Notes under the pieces: model-generated
Told to the model about the DNA's origin: nothing
The model's database searches: none
The model's input: the letters and a program-made list of their open reading frames with translations, nothing else
NCBI GenBank assembly: GCA_014706295.1
Contig: JACSVZ010000007.1
Span: forward strand, 50,978,975 to 51,042,974
Length of the DNA: 64,000 nt
Source: Lycocorax pyrrhopterus obiensis
Taxonomy: Eukaryota; Chordata; Aves; Passeriformes; Paradisaeidae
Reading direction: 5' to 3'
Position numbers and translations under genes: made by a program
Part shown: positions 24,197 through 35,900 of the stretch, piece by piece
Layout: each line of letters begins with the position of its first letter
Position numbering within the stretch: position 1 is the first letter of the stretch

Positions 24197-24320
24197 TACA
24201 GTTTTATTTGCATTTGTAAAGATAAACAATAGGAGTCAAAAAAGTTAGGAAATTTGCCCAAGGCCAAAAGGGTCCATGTAAGAGAGGATATTAGAATTCA
24301 AAAGTCCCTTGCTTCTACAC
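24197..24320 (-). mobile_element. MIR-like SINE remnant
   Basis: The run ATTTGTAAAGATAAACAATA ... AATTTGCCCAAGGCCAAAAG ... TTAGAATTCAAAAGTCC follows the order of the MIR-type core on the reverse strand: a block like TTTACAGATGAGGAAACTGAG, then CTTGCCCAAGGTCACACAG, then GGATTCGAACCC. It is heavily decayed. It could instead belong to a related reptilian tRNA-derived SINE carrying the same core. Confidence 0.45.
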
Positions 24321-25778
24321 TTACATCAAAATCTAACACCAGCATAAACAGGTATAGAGGAGGTGTACCCATGCTGATCTGCTTAGCTCCTCTCTGAGAC
24401 ATGCTTCCACTTGCTTTTGCAACTCTTAATTCCTGAAGTAGCCACATCCAGCTCTGTTGAGACCCTGTTGAAATGTCCTGTGAAGTAAGAATGTTTCTGC
24501 TGGTTTATTTCATGTTTGTCTAGCAGTGACATTAGAGATACTACTCTTTGTTTTAAGACATGGGTGAGATGAATCTCCTTTCAGGTATTTTCTAAATGAT
24601 ACTTAAAGTTAATGACGGAGGGCTGAGGTGTTGCTATTTTTCTGGTGCAGCTATTCCAGGGGCCCCCATGCCAGGCTTCAGCTGCTGTCAGCAGAGGTGT
24701 TATGAATAAAAGCACAAATTGTAGCATCATTTTAGTGCCACTCATGACTGATACATGTCACCCTGGCTTGTACCAGAGGACTAGACTGACACACAGCAAT
24801 CCTGAGATCAAAAAAGGACTAAGATGTTTTGACTGAGCCTTGTTGTCCACTCCAGTTTCTCTCCCCACAATATTTAGGTGTCCTCAGCTGAAACAGCACT
24901 TTTAAAGAGTGTGGCCATAAAAGCGCCCCTGCATAAGAGGCTGCCTTTGAAGATGTTTTTGTTACTCTGTAAATGGACCCAAGAAATCCATAAACCGAAA
25001 ATTTCTGCATCGATCAATGCACAGGAACTGTCCTGATGTGAAAGTGCATGCTTTGACTCGTTGGGGAGTGTGGTGATTTCTACTAAGGGAATACCTGCAT
25101 CTGAGCAACTGACTTGAGAGCACAGACCCTCCCAGGGTATGTTCATACTTAATCCTTTCAATTCACACTGCAACCACCAAAGTTCAGATAAAAAAACACA
25201 GGTTGCTTCCTTATCCTTTCCAGTAACCTACCAGTGAGGGAAGCAGAGCTGCAGTGCCTCTGTGTGCTCCTAGAGTTTGAGTTTACAGTCCCACAGTTCC
25301 TAGGGGAGTGGGACTGGTGGAGTGTTCATTTGACTTTGGTAGAACATACCTGAATACCCATCTCCATTCATGGCAGCACTCTAGAATCAGGATTGATTCC
25401 CTTTCAAAGTCAGTGGAAATCCCTATCATGGTTGATAGCCTAAGATAAAACCAGAATATCCTTTGGGAAACAAAAAAAAAAAGAATAGTGATCAGTCTCT
25501 CTTCCTACTGTTAGTGATTGACAGTGCAAGACAATGGCAGAACTTCCACCATATTTTTCCCAGGAAAACTTTTTTTTTGTATGCTAATCTTATATCTGAA
25601 TATATACCCTAATCGTAGTATTCATATCTCTGCCCTTGGTAATCATCAGCCCATCCCTAATGTTTCTTTTGTTCAGAAAAGGTAAACTCTTCTCACTTTT
25701 CAGTAGCAGATTATACAAAGGGAACTTTATGGTATATATTACACTCACAAAGCAGTTTTCTCCATCTTGCAATCACTT

Positions 25779-25794
25779 AAAAAAAAAAAAAAAA
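25779..25794. repeat. poly-A tract (16 A)
   Basis: A pure A homopolymer. No retroposon body was recognised upstream. Confidence 0.9.
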
Positions 25795-26098
25795 GAACTT
25801 TCTTATCTCATCTTCCTTCCTGCATGAATGTCTGAGATAATCAATGAAGTTCCTGTGTAGAGAATAAATTGAGCTCGAATGGCTCCTCTTAAACTGTACA
25901 ATCAAAGAAAGAGGAGGTTTTTGCTGATGATTTTGATATTCAGTTTAACTTTCTTCACGAGGCTGTCAGCTCAGTGAAAGTGAGGTCAATCTGACCACAC
26001 TCTTCCTAAAGGATCCTCTTCTGAGCCATCTACTTGAGTATACATCTCCTGACAAATCAATGGGAGAATCGAGAGGTATGCACTTTTCCCAGAAACCT

Positions 26099-26165
26099 GG
26101 GGGCTGATTGTCCTTTGCTGTGCATCTTATGCAGTCATTTAGGTGAGTTCAGCGTGGGCGAGACA
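26099..26165. mobile_element. ancient amniote short-repeat remnant
   Basis: GGGGCTGATTGTCCTTTGC followed by CTTATGCAGTCATTTAGGTG resembles the GGGCTGATTCTCCTTT...GTGCAGTCATTTACAC phrase of an old amniote short interspersed repeat, recalled from memory. A CAATGGGAG string lies just upstream (26059). Confidence 0.3.
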
Positions 26166-27770
26166 GTGCCTGATAGCAATAGTGCTGTTTAGCATCTGCA
26201 TCCCAGTAAGACAAATGCCTGCCTGAAGATGCAGGACAACAGAGATGCAGACATGAGTCCTACAACATGAAAAAATTCATATCACGGCAAGTACAGGGGA
26301 ATATGGGCACTCACATGCATGTACATATGCACAGAAACCATTTCAGTGAAAGGGTGGTAAATGAGTGACAATTTTAAACTAAGTTTCTGAAGTCTCTGAT
26401 TCAGAAATCTGAGTTTTTTACAGGACAGGTGTTGGGAAGCAAGCACTAAGCAAATTATAGGAACTTGCAGAGACCAAGAAACCTCCCCTTCCCTTTTTCA
26501 GTGTAATTTTGCATTTCTTGACCATGAGCACTTGGTGAAAGCTCTGAAATAGGGGCTGTTGGTCTCCTGTGAAGTTATAGCATAGTGGGACTGTTGCACA
26601 ACAGCAACACAAGTAAGTGTAACGAATGTGACTAGAAGTCCCCCCAGATGTTCTTTTGCTAAATTATCCAGAACCAGACAATTTTCTCAGGAGTGAACAA
26701 CAGTTGTTTGAACCAGTTCAGATCTGTCTCTAGGGTTACTGCCCTCAGACATTTACCATCATGGGCCTTTCCTGCTCAAGATGAGAAAGGAACTGTAGAG
26801 AATGAAGAAAACCCAAGAGCAGATCTGGAGTGCTGGAAAACTGGTCAGATTCAGAGAGTTTCTTAAAATTCTTAGCTAGTGTTGCTGAATCTGTGCCTTG
26901 CACTTAGGCCTGATAGGTTTTGTTGGCGAATCAGATTCATCTGTTCACGGACAAACCCTCGGCCCTCATCCTCCCCCTTTCCTCCCACAAGTTCTGTTCT
27001 GAGCTTGTCTGCATCCTGACGTGAAATGAAGTGATGTGTATGAGAATAAGGATATTACATCCTGGGTAATATCCATTATGTTGCTCTCTATTAGCTCTCA
27101 ATTCTTGGGAGTGCATTACTGCATTATTTCTTTTGTGCCAATGCTATTCCATCAAGGCCAGTGCTGTTTTACTCAGTTGTATCAACGATTTCTTCTAAGG
27201 CGGCCTAGACAATATGCTGTAATATATATTATACTATGTGATTTTTAAATCAGCCTTGCAAATGTATTCTAAAAATTTTGCAGCTCTTCGGTCAAATCCT
27301 ATTGTCCATCATTCCTAATGATGATTACTGGTTAGCAGAAAACAAATAAAGAAGTGACTTTTATACACATAAAAAAGATAGAGTGAGCGAACACAATTCT
27401 TTACGAAGCTCAGGAACGAGAATCTTCCTTTGACCCATACTGTAGAAAGTTCTTCTCTTATTCTGTAAAAGGGGAATCAAAATTCCATAATTTTGGAATT
27501 GTATATGTTACAGCACAAAAGTGTTTAAGAGTTACATGTGAATTGAAAAACATATTTCCACTTACTCTGAATTACAATAGTATTCAGACTTTTTTTTATC
27601 TGAAAAAATGAATTAAAGTTTATTCCTTCAGTTTCAAGAGCATTAACACAATGCTACTTTTCTGTATCATGAATGCAATTTTAGACAGCTAAGATCACAT
27701 TTCCATTCTAGAAATGCTACAACATTTTAAAATAATGTTGATATTTAGAAGGATTTCAAAGCTCTATTTT

Positions 27771-27799
27771 AAAAAAAAAAAAAAGTTTCTCTCTCTCTC
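27771..27799. repeat. poly-A run followed by (CT)n
   Basis: Fourteen As are followed within a few bases by a TCTCTCTCTCTCC run. Simple sequence. Confidence 0.85.
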
Positions 27800-29854
27800 C
27801 ATGCTTATGTTCTTCCCAGGAAAAGTTGTCATTGCTGCAGTGCTCTTGAAATTTCTTTGTATCCCATACTAGCAGTGAAAAATGCTAATGTACAGTTGTT
27901 CGTCATGGCAATGTGTATTTTCTAGTCAAACTTTCTATGAATGGTGAGTGATACTCATTAACCTAAAAAGTCTCAAGCCATATTCAGGGGACAGCCTGAT
28001 GCAGACGGTGTGTGTAGCCAATCTGTCACTCAGAAGCAGAGAGGGCAAGGCTGTTTTGTTACTCAGCACAACTAGGAGGGGAGTGGAGCACTCTCAGCTC
28101 TGCTTGCACCATTTCCAGCTGCCTGGGGGTTGCTCTGGTTTGTGCTGGAAAACCTGGAGTGTGTTCTGTGGTTCTTAGGCAAAGGTGTAGCACATTAGAG
28201 CCCCAGCACCCTGTGGATGGAAGTGCTCTGTCCCGGCTGAGTTTCCTTCTCTGGGTTTTCTTACCTCTGCTCCATGCCCCTGGGCAGTGAGTGCAAGGGG
28301 TAGGCACAGGAGAGGTGGTATTTCTGAGTAGCCACGTTAAACAGGGCTGAATTTAGGATGTGCAGGACTCGGGCGTGATTCTCTGTTTCCGCCCAGGCTC
28401 CACCCCTCAAGCCTGAGTGGGTGAAGTTTAGGAAGCTCCCTGAAGCCAAAGGGTGAGTTCTGACCATTCACTCAGTCAGCCCAGGCTATATTTTTTGTGT
28501 TTCAGATACTTTTCTACTCAAAGGTAGGACTCACCTGCCTTTTCATACTAAATTTTCACTTAATATTTAAATATTGTATTGTGGCCAAAACAGTGCTGCG
28601 TGTTTATTTGAGAGATGAAGCTTAAGAAGAGAAGCACAGTAAGACAAAAGAGAAAAGAGGGGTGGAAGAAGAAAGGACTGATGCTGGTAGGGATAGGTGA
28701 AGAGCAGGAGGGATGTAGGATATTTATCAGAAAGACCAAGCTGAAAGGCATGTAAATCCAGTTAACAGCTTGAAAACAGGTAGCCACATTAAAGGAAGTG
28801 GAAATAAAGTCAATTAGTGGCAGGAGGCATTAGTTGAGGGTGTCAGATGGTGAATGGCAACTAATTTGATATAGTCTAATCACACAGTTTGGCTATTTGA
28901 TTACCAAATTGAGATCCAACCAGTGCTTTTTCCAGGGCAATCACTTCAGAAAAGAGGGTAGCTGGAATTACCATGAGATCTTGTACAGCTTTGTAAGAGG
29001 CTGGGCAGCCTCTCTAGCACTGTTTACTGTCTGGCATTAACAGGAGTGGATGGTTTGGGGACAACAAGAGGAAACAGGAGACATATAAAGTGATTTTTTT
29101 TACTGACAATCAATGATTTAGCAATTTCCTGAATCAGAGCTTATATCCAGACTTAGGAAGCTATGCTCTACAAATTTCTCCAATCTTTTCAAATCTCTTA
29201 GTTTTTTGGTCTCTCATAATCATGTTGCAGCTGAAAATTTATACAATTATGTGCTGTGGGGAAAAATGTCTTTGTCTGTTGTAAATGCGGTTCTTGCTCA
29301 CTTCACTGGGTGCTGTTTCCTCTGATAATGTGGGAAGAGGAGTAATCAGTGCCTGTGCTGGGCAGTTTGTGACCTTACACATCTCTGTCAAGACTTCCTC
29401 AATCACCTATCTTGTTCACTAAAAAATGCAAATTTCTCACATATCTTTTGTTCTCAGCCATACCTCCATTCCCTCTATGTTTTTTAGCTCTTTATAGATT
29501 TGATGACTGAGTTCAGGCTTCAAGGTTTTTCTCCCTCTGCATCATTTGCCCATCCAGTCATTGTTGGTGTATACACTGCAGGAAAAGGAGGGACGTTCAG
29601 AGGAAGAGGGCTTCTCTGTCAATCTTGCCATTGCATTCCCAAAAGCATTTTGCCCTTTTTGGAGCTTACCTCAAGGCTGGACACAGAAAAAAACCTGCCC
29701 ATGTCATGGGCTGTTTTTCTAGTGTCTGTGACTGGTTAGTGGAACATGAGAGCACAGTATGTATCTCCTTCAAAGGATCTATTTGATGCTACACTGTCTG
29801 CAATCATGTGGGTCATGATTCAGCATGAGGTTATCCATCTTTGGGCAGAGGTAC

Positions 29855-29905
29855 AGCCTCAGTGAGATGCTTTGAGTTAGGCATGTGCTTAACTATGCTA
29901 AATTG
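29855..29905. mobile_element. possible palindromic-MITE half remnant
   Basis: GAGTTAGGCATGTGCTTAAC (29873-29892) matches a phrase I recall from small palindromic DNA elements of reptiles and birds (CACTTAGGCATGTGCTTAAC type). Only one half is recognisable and no partner arm was found nearby. Confidence 0.3.
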
Positions 29906-32548
29906 TAGTAAACCGCTGATGTAAAAGGCAGGCATGGGATCAGAGAGAAGAGAAAGTTTTCATTCCTGCTTGCTAGCACATATCATAAGTGCAGATCATG
30001 CCAAACTTATGCTTTAGAGAAACAGAAGATCACTCCCCAAATGCTTTCATGTATAAGTGAGCTGCTTCAGTTTGCACTAGAGTTTAAATGAAATCTAAGT
30101 CCTTTTTCTTTGCAAGTAGAAATATCAGCTGGGAACAAAGAAACAAGTGAAGGAAATAGCCTAGGCAGTTTTTGCAAAGAATTTTTTCTTTGGGTTGGTC
30201 TAGGGATCATCAGGATTGGACCTTAGCACCAGCAACCTCCAGCAGACTGCAATGGCTCTGCCTTTAATACACTTCCACCTCTGTGTGTTATACAGCCGTA
30301 ATACTGAACACACGAGGCAGACAGATGCCCTGAGGCATTCTCCGTAAAAACTTTCATATCACAATGGAACTGAACGTACCATTATAACACCACGTCTCCT
30401 CTTCTTCACAGTAAGAATTTTTCTGAAAACCAGGCAATGTCATAGAAATGTTATAATAGACACATCCAGAATATATGGGTGAGTTAGTTGTCCCCAGTGA
30501 TATATTTAAGCTGTTCTTTCTACTATACATAGAACAGGTTAAATATAATTAACGTTGGTCAAAGGGTCCTTTTACTTTACATAGTTTATTAATGTATTAC
30601 CTCAATTATCAGGAAGGAAAAAAAAGGGAAAGCATATTTCTTAACATCTGCTGGTATAAGCTCTTCTAAGTCATTTCCATCGCAACATGCGTTTTTACTC
30701 TCCAAGAAACATGAATATTTTCTCTGTCCTTAAATCCCATAATTGTTTTATTGGTACATTAAAAAATGTAAATAATCATTCCCCCTTCCTGTAATAAATT
30801 AGAGGCAACCTGTCTAGCTCTGAAAATTAACATTTCAATATCTTCAGCCACACAATGACATCATATCAATATTTAAAATCATTTTATGCATGTATTCCAG
30901 GTTGTCCAACTTCATTAGGGGCATTCATCAGCCCTCCGGCTACAGTGTATTCCCACTGGAGTTGTAGGCCTCAGGCCCTACCAAACAGAAATTTAAACTA
31001 ACTTGCCTTTTTAATTCACATTATTCTCAAATATTCTCTTTTTTAACCCCGTGCCATGACTAAGGTGTTTAGACTTGGCTATGATTTTGTGCACATCAAC
31101 GTTTAACAGAAAAAAATCCCCATTTTTATGTCAAAACTAGAGTACATGTAAATAATAGTTTTTCTCCTTTAATTTCCCTCCCCCTTCCCCATCCATCACT
31201 AGCACAGTAATAACCGTGCTTCTTTTAATGCTCTATGCTAACTTAATAATTTGAGGTACAGGTTGATAGGAGTATAGGCTTGTTGGGGTTTTCTGTTTAA
31301 AAATGTACAAACATTTCAAATATAATAAGTTTCATTCTTTTTCTTTCTTTCTCCTTCCAAAATAATAAAAAAACCCACTTGATCTATTTTTCATACATCT
31401 AAGAATGTGCAGCATGAATACATTTCCCTGCTAGTGGCATCAAACATTGTATTAGTATAAAACCTTTTTCCCCCAAAAGAACCCCCAAACAAACAAGCCA
31501 GTCTTCTCATTGTTCTGATCTATAGGATGACCGTGGATCTGTTCCCCAGGATGTTTAGTGACCTTCAAAATTCCTGAGTAAAAGTCACACATACTACACA
31601 GAACAGGAAAGAGAATTATGATATCAAACAAATTTCTTTGCTACTGGCCAGAGAGTGTAGCTTTGGCTGAAGCCTCTCATTTATCCTCCCATACATGTAT
31701 GGAAAGTGTATAAATAGCCATCATTTGGTACGAAAAAGACAGAAGCATGTGGAAGCAGCCAAGTTAATATAAATGCATCTGAAGATAGAACAAGCCTGTG
31801 AGAGATACTGATCACTGAAAACAAAAAAGTTGGGTTAAATATATGTCAGTGTTATCAGCTCTTCTGGCCAAAAAGTTCTGACCAGGTCATAACCATGCAC
31901 ATGGCCAGAGACCTGATAAGCTCACACTTATGTGCTATGATCCATTTGCCTTCAAAAAGGAAAGATGAAAGAATAAGAAATTAAAAGAAGAGGAAATAAA
32001 CAGTAACTGCAAAACCAGCTTTTGGATCTTTTTTTTTCCGTAAGTAACACTTTTTTAAACAACTGTACTGCTCTCAGTTTCCTTCTGCTCTCTGCATCTC
32101 TCCTCCCTCTCCCTCCCTGCCTTGTTTCAGTGTTCCAGCAGCCACATTTTTCTTATGTCACTCCAAACCTCTTCCTTTTTTCATTTTGTTCCTCGGACTT
32201 TCACAGCCCTCTGGTTTGAAGACCTCTCGTCACTATGACACAAAATGCGATCTGTCAAAGTAAAGGAATTTCAACCTGTCCTAGTCCCTTTTGTGGTGGT
32301 ACAACTAGTCATCATCTACATTTTATCCTTCTAGAAAAAAGCAGGTGCTGTCTCTTCTGTCGAAGTCCTGGATATCTTACCCATCCAGCAAAACTCTGAG
32401 GCTCAGTTTCTGAAAGACAGAAATCCACAAAAAAAAGTCACCTCCTAAAAATGCTATTCAGTGAGTTGTGGGCTTCCATGAAACTGTACCTTACCACAGG
32501 GAAGAAGCAGCTTGAAGTACTCCCTCTGCAGCCCAGAAAGCTCCACAG

Positions 32549-32630
32549 TGTTGTGTTTGGGTGTTTTTTTTGTTTGGTTGGTTGCTTGGTTTTTGTTGTT
32601 GCTGCTGTTGTTTTTGTTTTTCTTTTTTTA
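32549..32630. repeat. T/G-rich low-complexity tract
   Basis: Irregular GTTT, GGTT and GTTGCT units form about 80 bases of G/T-only sequence. The 126-codon plus-strand frame that crosses it (32451-32831) owes its Val/Phe/Leu-rich centre to this tract. Confidence 0.8.
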
Positions 32631-32830
32631 AACCAAATTATTATCAGATTACCCCTTCAAAAGTACCAGGAAAATGTCTCACTTTCCATCTGTGAGGTGC
32701 TCTGCATCATTCTGTCTCCTGTTCTAGTTGGATTATCCTTATTGAAGTGGAGTCTGCTGTGCCAGATGTGCCTAGATATCTGCACTTACAGTCTTTATCT
32801 CGAGGGCAATCCTAGAGAAGAGTACTGCTG

Positions 32831-33265
32831 ATGGCAGCCACCCAGCCTGTGAAGACAGTCTACAGTCTGCTTGTTTTCTATCCACAGTTAACTGACAACC
32901 TGACCATGGAAGAGTTGGAGCTGTGGAAGGAGTTTGTGTCCTTTGGAACTCCTGGCAGGTACTTTGCAATAAATGAGTTGGCTTTCTTCCTGGAGACCAT
33001 GTCATGGTGTGGCCCCTTCCTTGCAGACTCCAGGACAGACTGCCTTGGAGACAGAACCTATTCTCCCAACATTCTGAAAGGACAAGCTAATCCTAACATT
33101 TCCATTACCATCCAGGCCATATCCACAGATGTAAAAACAAGAGCTAGGAAAGAGATGTTTGAGACAGGGAATGCCCCTGACTGTTTAAACAGAATGCTGA
33201 GAAGGTTGATGGTGATGGTGGTGAAAACACAGCCAAGATTAGATCTCTGGGAAGTATTGCAGTAA
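32831..33265 (+). other. orphan 144-codon open frame, unknown
   Basis: An ATG-initiated frame of 144 codons runs to a TAA and is one of the less biased long frames in the window. It has ordinary amino-acid composition, no low complexity, and a patch rich in Glu, Leu and Trp near residues 24-60. I recognise no domain, signal peptide or membrane segment. Inside it, a pyrimidine-rich TTTTCTATCCACAG ends at 32887 and CAG|GTACTT occurs at 32958/32959, which would frame a 71-bp exon. That may be coincidence. Its length is close to the chance maximum for this window, so I do not call it a gene. Alternatives are a fragment of an old retroposed or mobile-element gene, or a random frame. Confidence 0.2.
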
Positions 33266-33269
33266 ATTA

Positions 33270-33700
33270 TATAAATAAGAATAATAACAACAGAGGAAGA
33301 CAAAGGGAATGGGGCATGTGAAATGATCATAGTAAGGAATGGAGTGTCAGAAGAAGACTGAGAACCGAGCTGGGAAGGAAGAAGAATCACCATCACAGGG
33401 AATGAAGAGAGAAGACAATGGATAAAGAGGAAGAGATAAAGAGGAAAGGGCAAAGAATAGAAAGAATAGAAAGGAGTGGACACAGGAATACAAAGTAATG
33501 AAAAGAGGTAGAATATTAGAAAAACTGGAGAGCTACTTAAACTACAAAAATTCCAAAACTGAAGCTAGGTGAGAATAAAGAGGAGGGAAAAGAAAAAGTA
33601 AAAAAATAAAAAGAAGGCCCAGTAAAGAAATAAATGTAGAAAATATATTTAAAATTAAAAGAAAAAAATTAGAAAGAAAAAGCAATTCTATGGAGATACA
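33270..33700. repeat. purine-rich strand-asymmetric stretch
   Basis: About 430 bases are dominated by A and G on the plus strand, with recurring GGAAGA, AGAGGAA, AATAGAAAG and GGGAA phrases but no fixed repeat unit. The 141-codon minus-strand frame at 33058-33483, rich in Ser, Phe, Leu and Pro, is explained by the complementary pyrimidine bias. Confidence 0.75.
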
Positions 33701-35619
33701 AAATATGAGTGGAGAATTAAGATTAGTTTTCTATTTTGTAAAGTACTAGAAACCTGCCCAAGAAAAGGACTGTATAAATGTTTGTCATTATTGTTGGTTA
33801 TTTATTGCTCCTTTCTTATCAGGCAGGCTACACTGATGTAGCTATATCCAGGACTTGGAAGAGGATGGTGCCACTTTTGATACTAGCTGAAATAATAGGC
33901 CTCTTTATTTTCAGACAGATTCTGATTTTCCTTTATGGCTGTGGCATCCTTGTAACTGAGACCTGCATAATGCAGATCAAAGGAGTTTGCTGGACTAATG
34001 AAAGAGAGTTTTCCTCTAGATATTTGGCTCCACATCCCCTCCCTGCGAGGTCAGGTGTACCTCGCACATGTAACACCTGTATGTATCATTGATAAGTCTC
34101 TCCCTCTGTGAGTTGTAGATATCACGGGGAGTAGTGCTTTGGGTCAGGCTGGAAGTATGTTGGGAGAAGAAGGAACGTGGGGAAGGTTGCAGAGTGCTAG
34201 ACTGTGCTGAGCCTGGCTATGGCCAGGCCTTTTTGCTCTCTCATTTTCATGAACACATCATTCATTCATAAATTTTTAAAGGGGAAAGAATCATTGTTTA
34301 ATGAACTTTTGTGAAGAAAACTGAGCAAGGGAGAAAAGAAAAGAAACACCGTGAGCTCCGTACTCCCTAGACTTATGACCTGCATAACTCCAACCATTGT
34401 GTTATTTAGACAGCCTTCATCTTTAGCCAACATTAAATTTGTATGCTCCCACATGGTTGAGTTGCTACTTTTTTTTAATCCATGCAGCTGGGATTCTCTG
34501 AGGAAACATGATGGGTCAGGAGGAGGAGGGGAGGCGAGGACAGCCATCTCCAAAATGCGGTAGATGTGCCTTTCCGGCTCTACACTGGTTGCACTCAGGC
34601 AAGCTGACGGGAATCGGCGGTGGCAGCCATGCGAATGAGGTCAGAGTTGGTTCCTCCGTGGCTTTTTTATTCTTCCGAGCACTCTGAAAATGTGGGTGTG
34701 CATGTTAAAACTGCCCTGTGAGGCAGCTCTGACATGTGGGGCTGCCTGGCACAAACACAGCACATAATAACACAAAGTATTTGGCAGCGTTACAGGGCTA
34801 ATCTTTACGTAACTGTTCCCGAACAACTTCTCTAGTGTGCTGAGCACAAACAAGCTTTCCATCAGCCTTCGGCTGCATGCAGATTGTCTTGTGTCACCTG
34901 CTTCTCTGCTGAGCAAATACTGGCTCTGGTCATGGCAAGGAAAACCTTCTTTTGCATTCAGAACTGACTCTCCCTAAATTGCCTCCTTGTTGTCCAAGAC
35001 TATTCATGAACCATAGGCGTGTTTGTCAAGAATGTCCATTTTTACAGAATTTATCTTAAGCACAAATGTATGCTGAAAATTGTGTTGCGGCCTGTTTTCA
35101 GAAGAGCAGTGGGAAAACAGGGCCTGATTTTTCCATGGTTGCCCCCCTGTTGACTTAAGTTAGGAGGAGGGATGTCTTTTGTAGTTGAGCCACTGGAGTG
35201 AGACTTTGGTAACCTGAGACTGGAATTGGAATGTTTCATTCTTCCTACCCTTCGTCCCTCTTGTCAGATTTCAGTGTAAGCTCTTTATGATCATTTCTTA
35301 TGGTTTTGTTGCCTGGTTCAATGGAGCCTGGTCTCCATGAAGACTTTTGTACTACAGACAGCGTCACCCGGGCACACATTGACAATAACAAATCCAGGGA
35401 AAGAAAATAAAGGCTAGATCTTCCCTTGCATCTTTGATCAATGCTGGTAATGGGTTTCCTGCTCTTGCATGAAGTCAATCAGGTGCAAACCTTTTCTTTG
35501 GCTGGAAGAAAATGAGTGTTTTTAGCTTTCTTCCCCAACCTCAGGTACCACCATCCATCTGCCCAGTACCCACCCAGTGCCACCTCCCCACCCACAACAC
35601 TCCTTGATTTGGGTGCTCT
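33701..35619. other. unassigned non-coding DNA
   Basis: No gene was recognised. The 104-codon frame at 33778-34092 begins with a hydrophobic run but matches nothing I know. A GGGCCTGATTTTTCC phrase near 35119 may be old short-repeat debris. Confidence 0.5.
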
Positions 35620-35900
35620 TTTCACTCAGCGCTGCGCAGCCACAACACATGTGCTGCTGCGCAGCAAAGCCATGTGGCAAATATATAAAAGTATGTACGT
35701 TTCTGAATGCTGGAAGAGAGCCCTAATTCTGTTGGCAGCGAAGCTGACTCTCCTTCTTTCCTCGGAGCGGGGCCCGCCGCATTCCTCGGTCCCACAGACA
35801 TAAACCCTCCCTGGATTTCTCCCAGGGTGGCGGCAGGCTGCCAGCCTGCGACCTCGCCCTCAGCACTTGCTCCAGGAGGGGCAGCGCCTCTGCCTCGATG
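35620..35900. promoter_or_regulatory. small CpG cluster with TATA-like box
   Basis: I count about 15 CpGs in 280 bases (for example GCGCTGCGC, CTGCGCAG, CTCGGAGCGGGG, CCCGCCGC, CTCGCCC) in a window that is otherwise CpG-poor. A TATATAAAAG box lies at 35682-35691, upstream of most of the CpGs. This could be a weak CpG island, an enhancer or an isolated promoter for a non-coding RNA. No downstream coding exon was recognised, and it could equally be a GC-rich mobile-element fragment. Confidence 0.3.

Larger units (their letters stand above)
24321..32548. other. unassigned non-coding DNA
   Basis: About 8.2 kb without a supported gene. It includes possible old repeat crumbs at 25380-25430 (AATCAGGATTGATTCC with GTCAGTGGAAATCCC), poly-A runs at 25.78 and 27.77 kb, a purine-rich patch near 28.60-28.72 kb and a very AT-rich segment at 30.4-31.3 kb. 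Open frames are at most ~87 codons. Confidence 0.5.

Noticed and set aside
25380..25430. GATTCCC...GTCAGTGGAAATCCC as a palindromic element
   Set aside because: Pairing between halves is patchy and needs gaps, so it is too weak to call.
33058..33483. 141-codon minus-strand frame rich in Ser/Phe/Leu/Pro
   Set aside because: It is explained by the purine-rich plus strand. Pyrimidine-only codons cannot be stops.
35110..35165. GGGCCTGATTTTTCC with TTGACTTAAGTTAG as an ancient short repeat
   Set aside because: Only two short phrases match the remembered family style, and chance is plausible.
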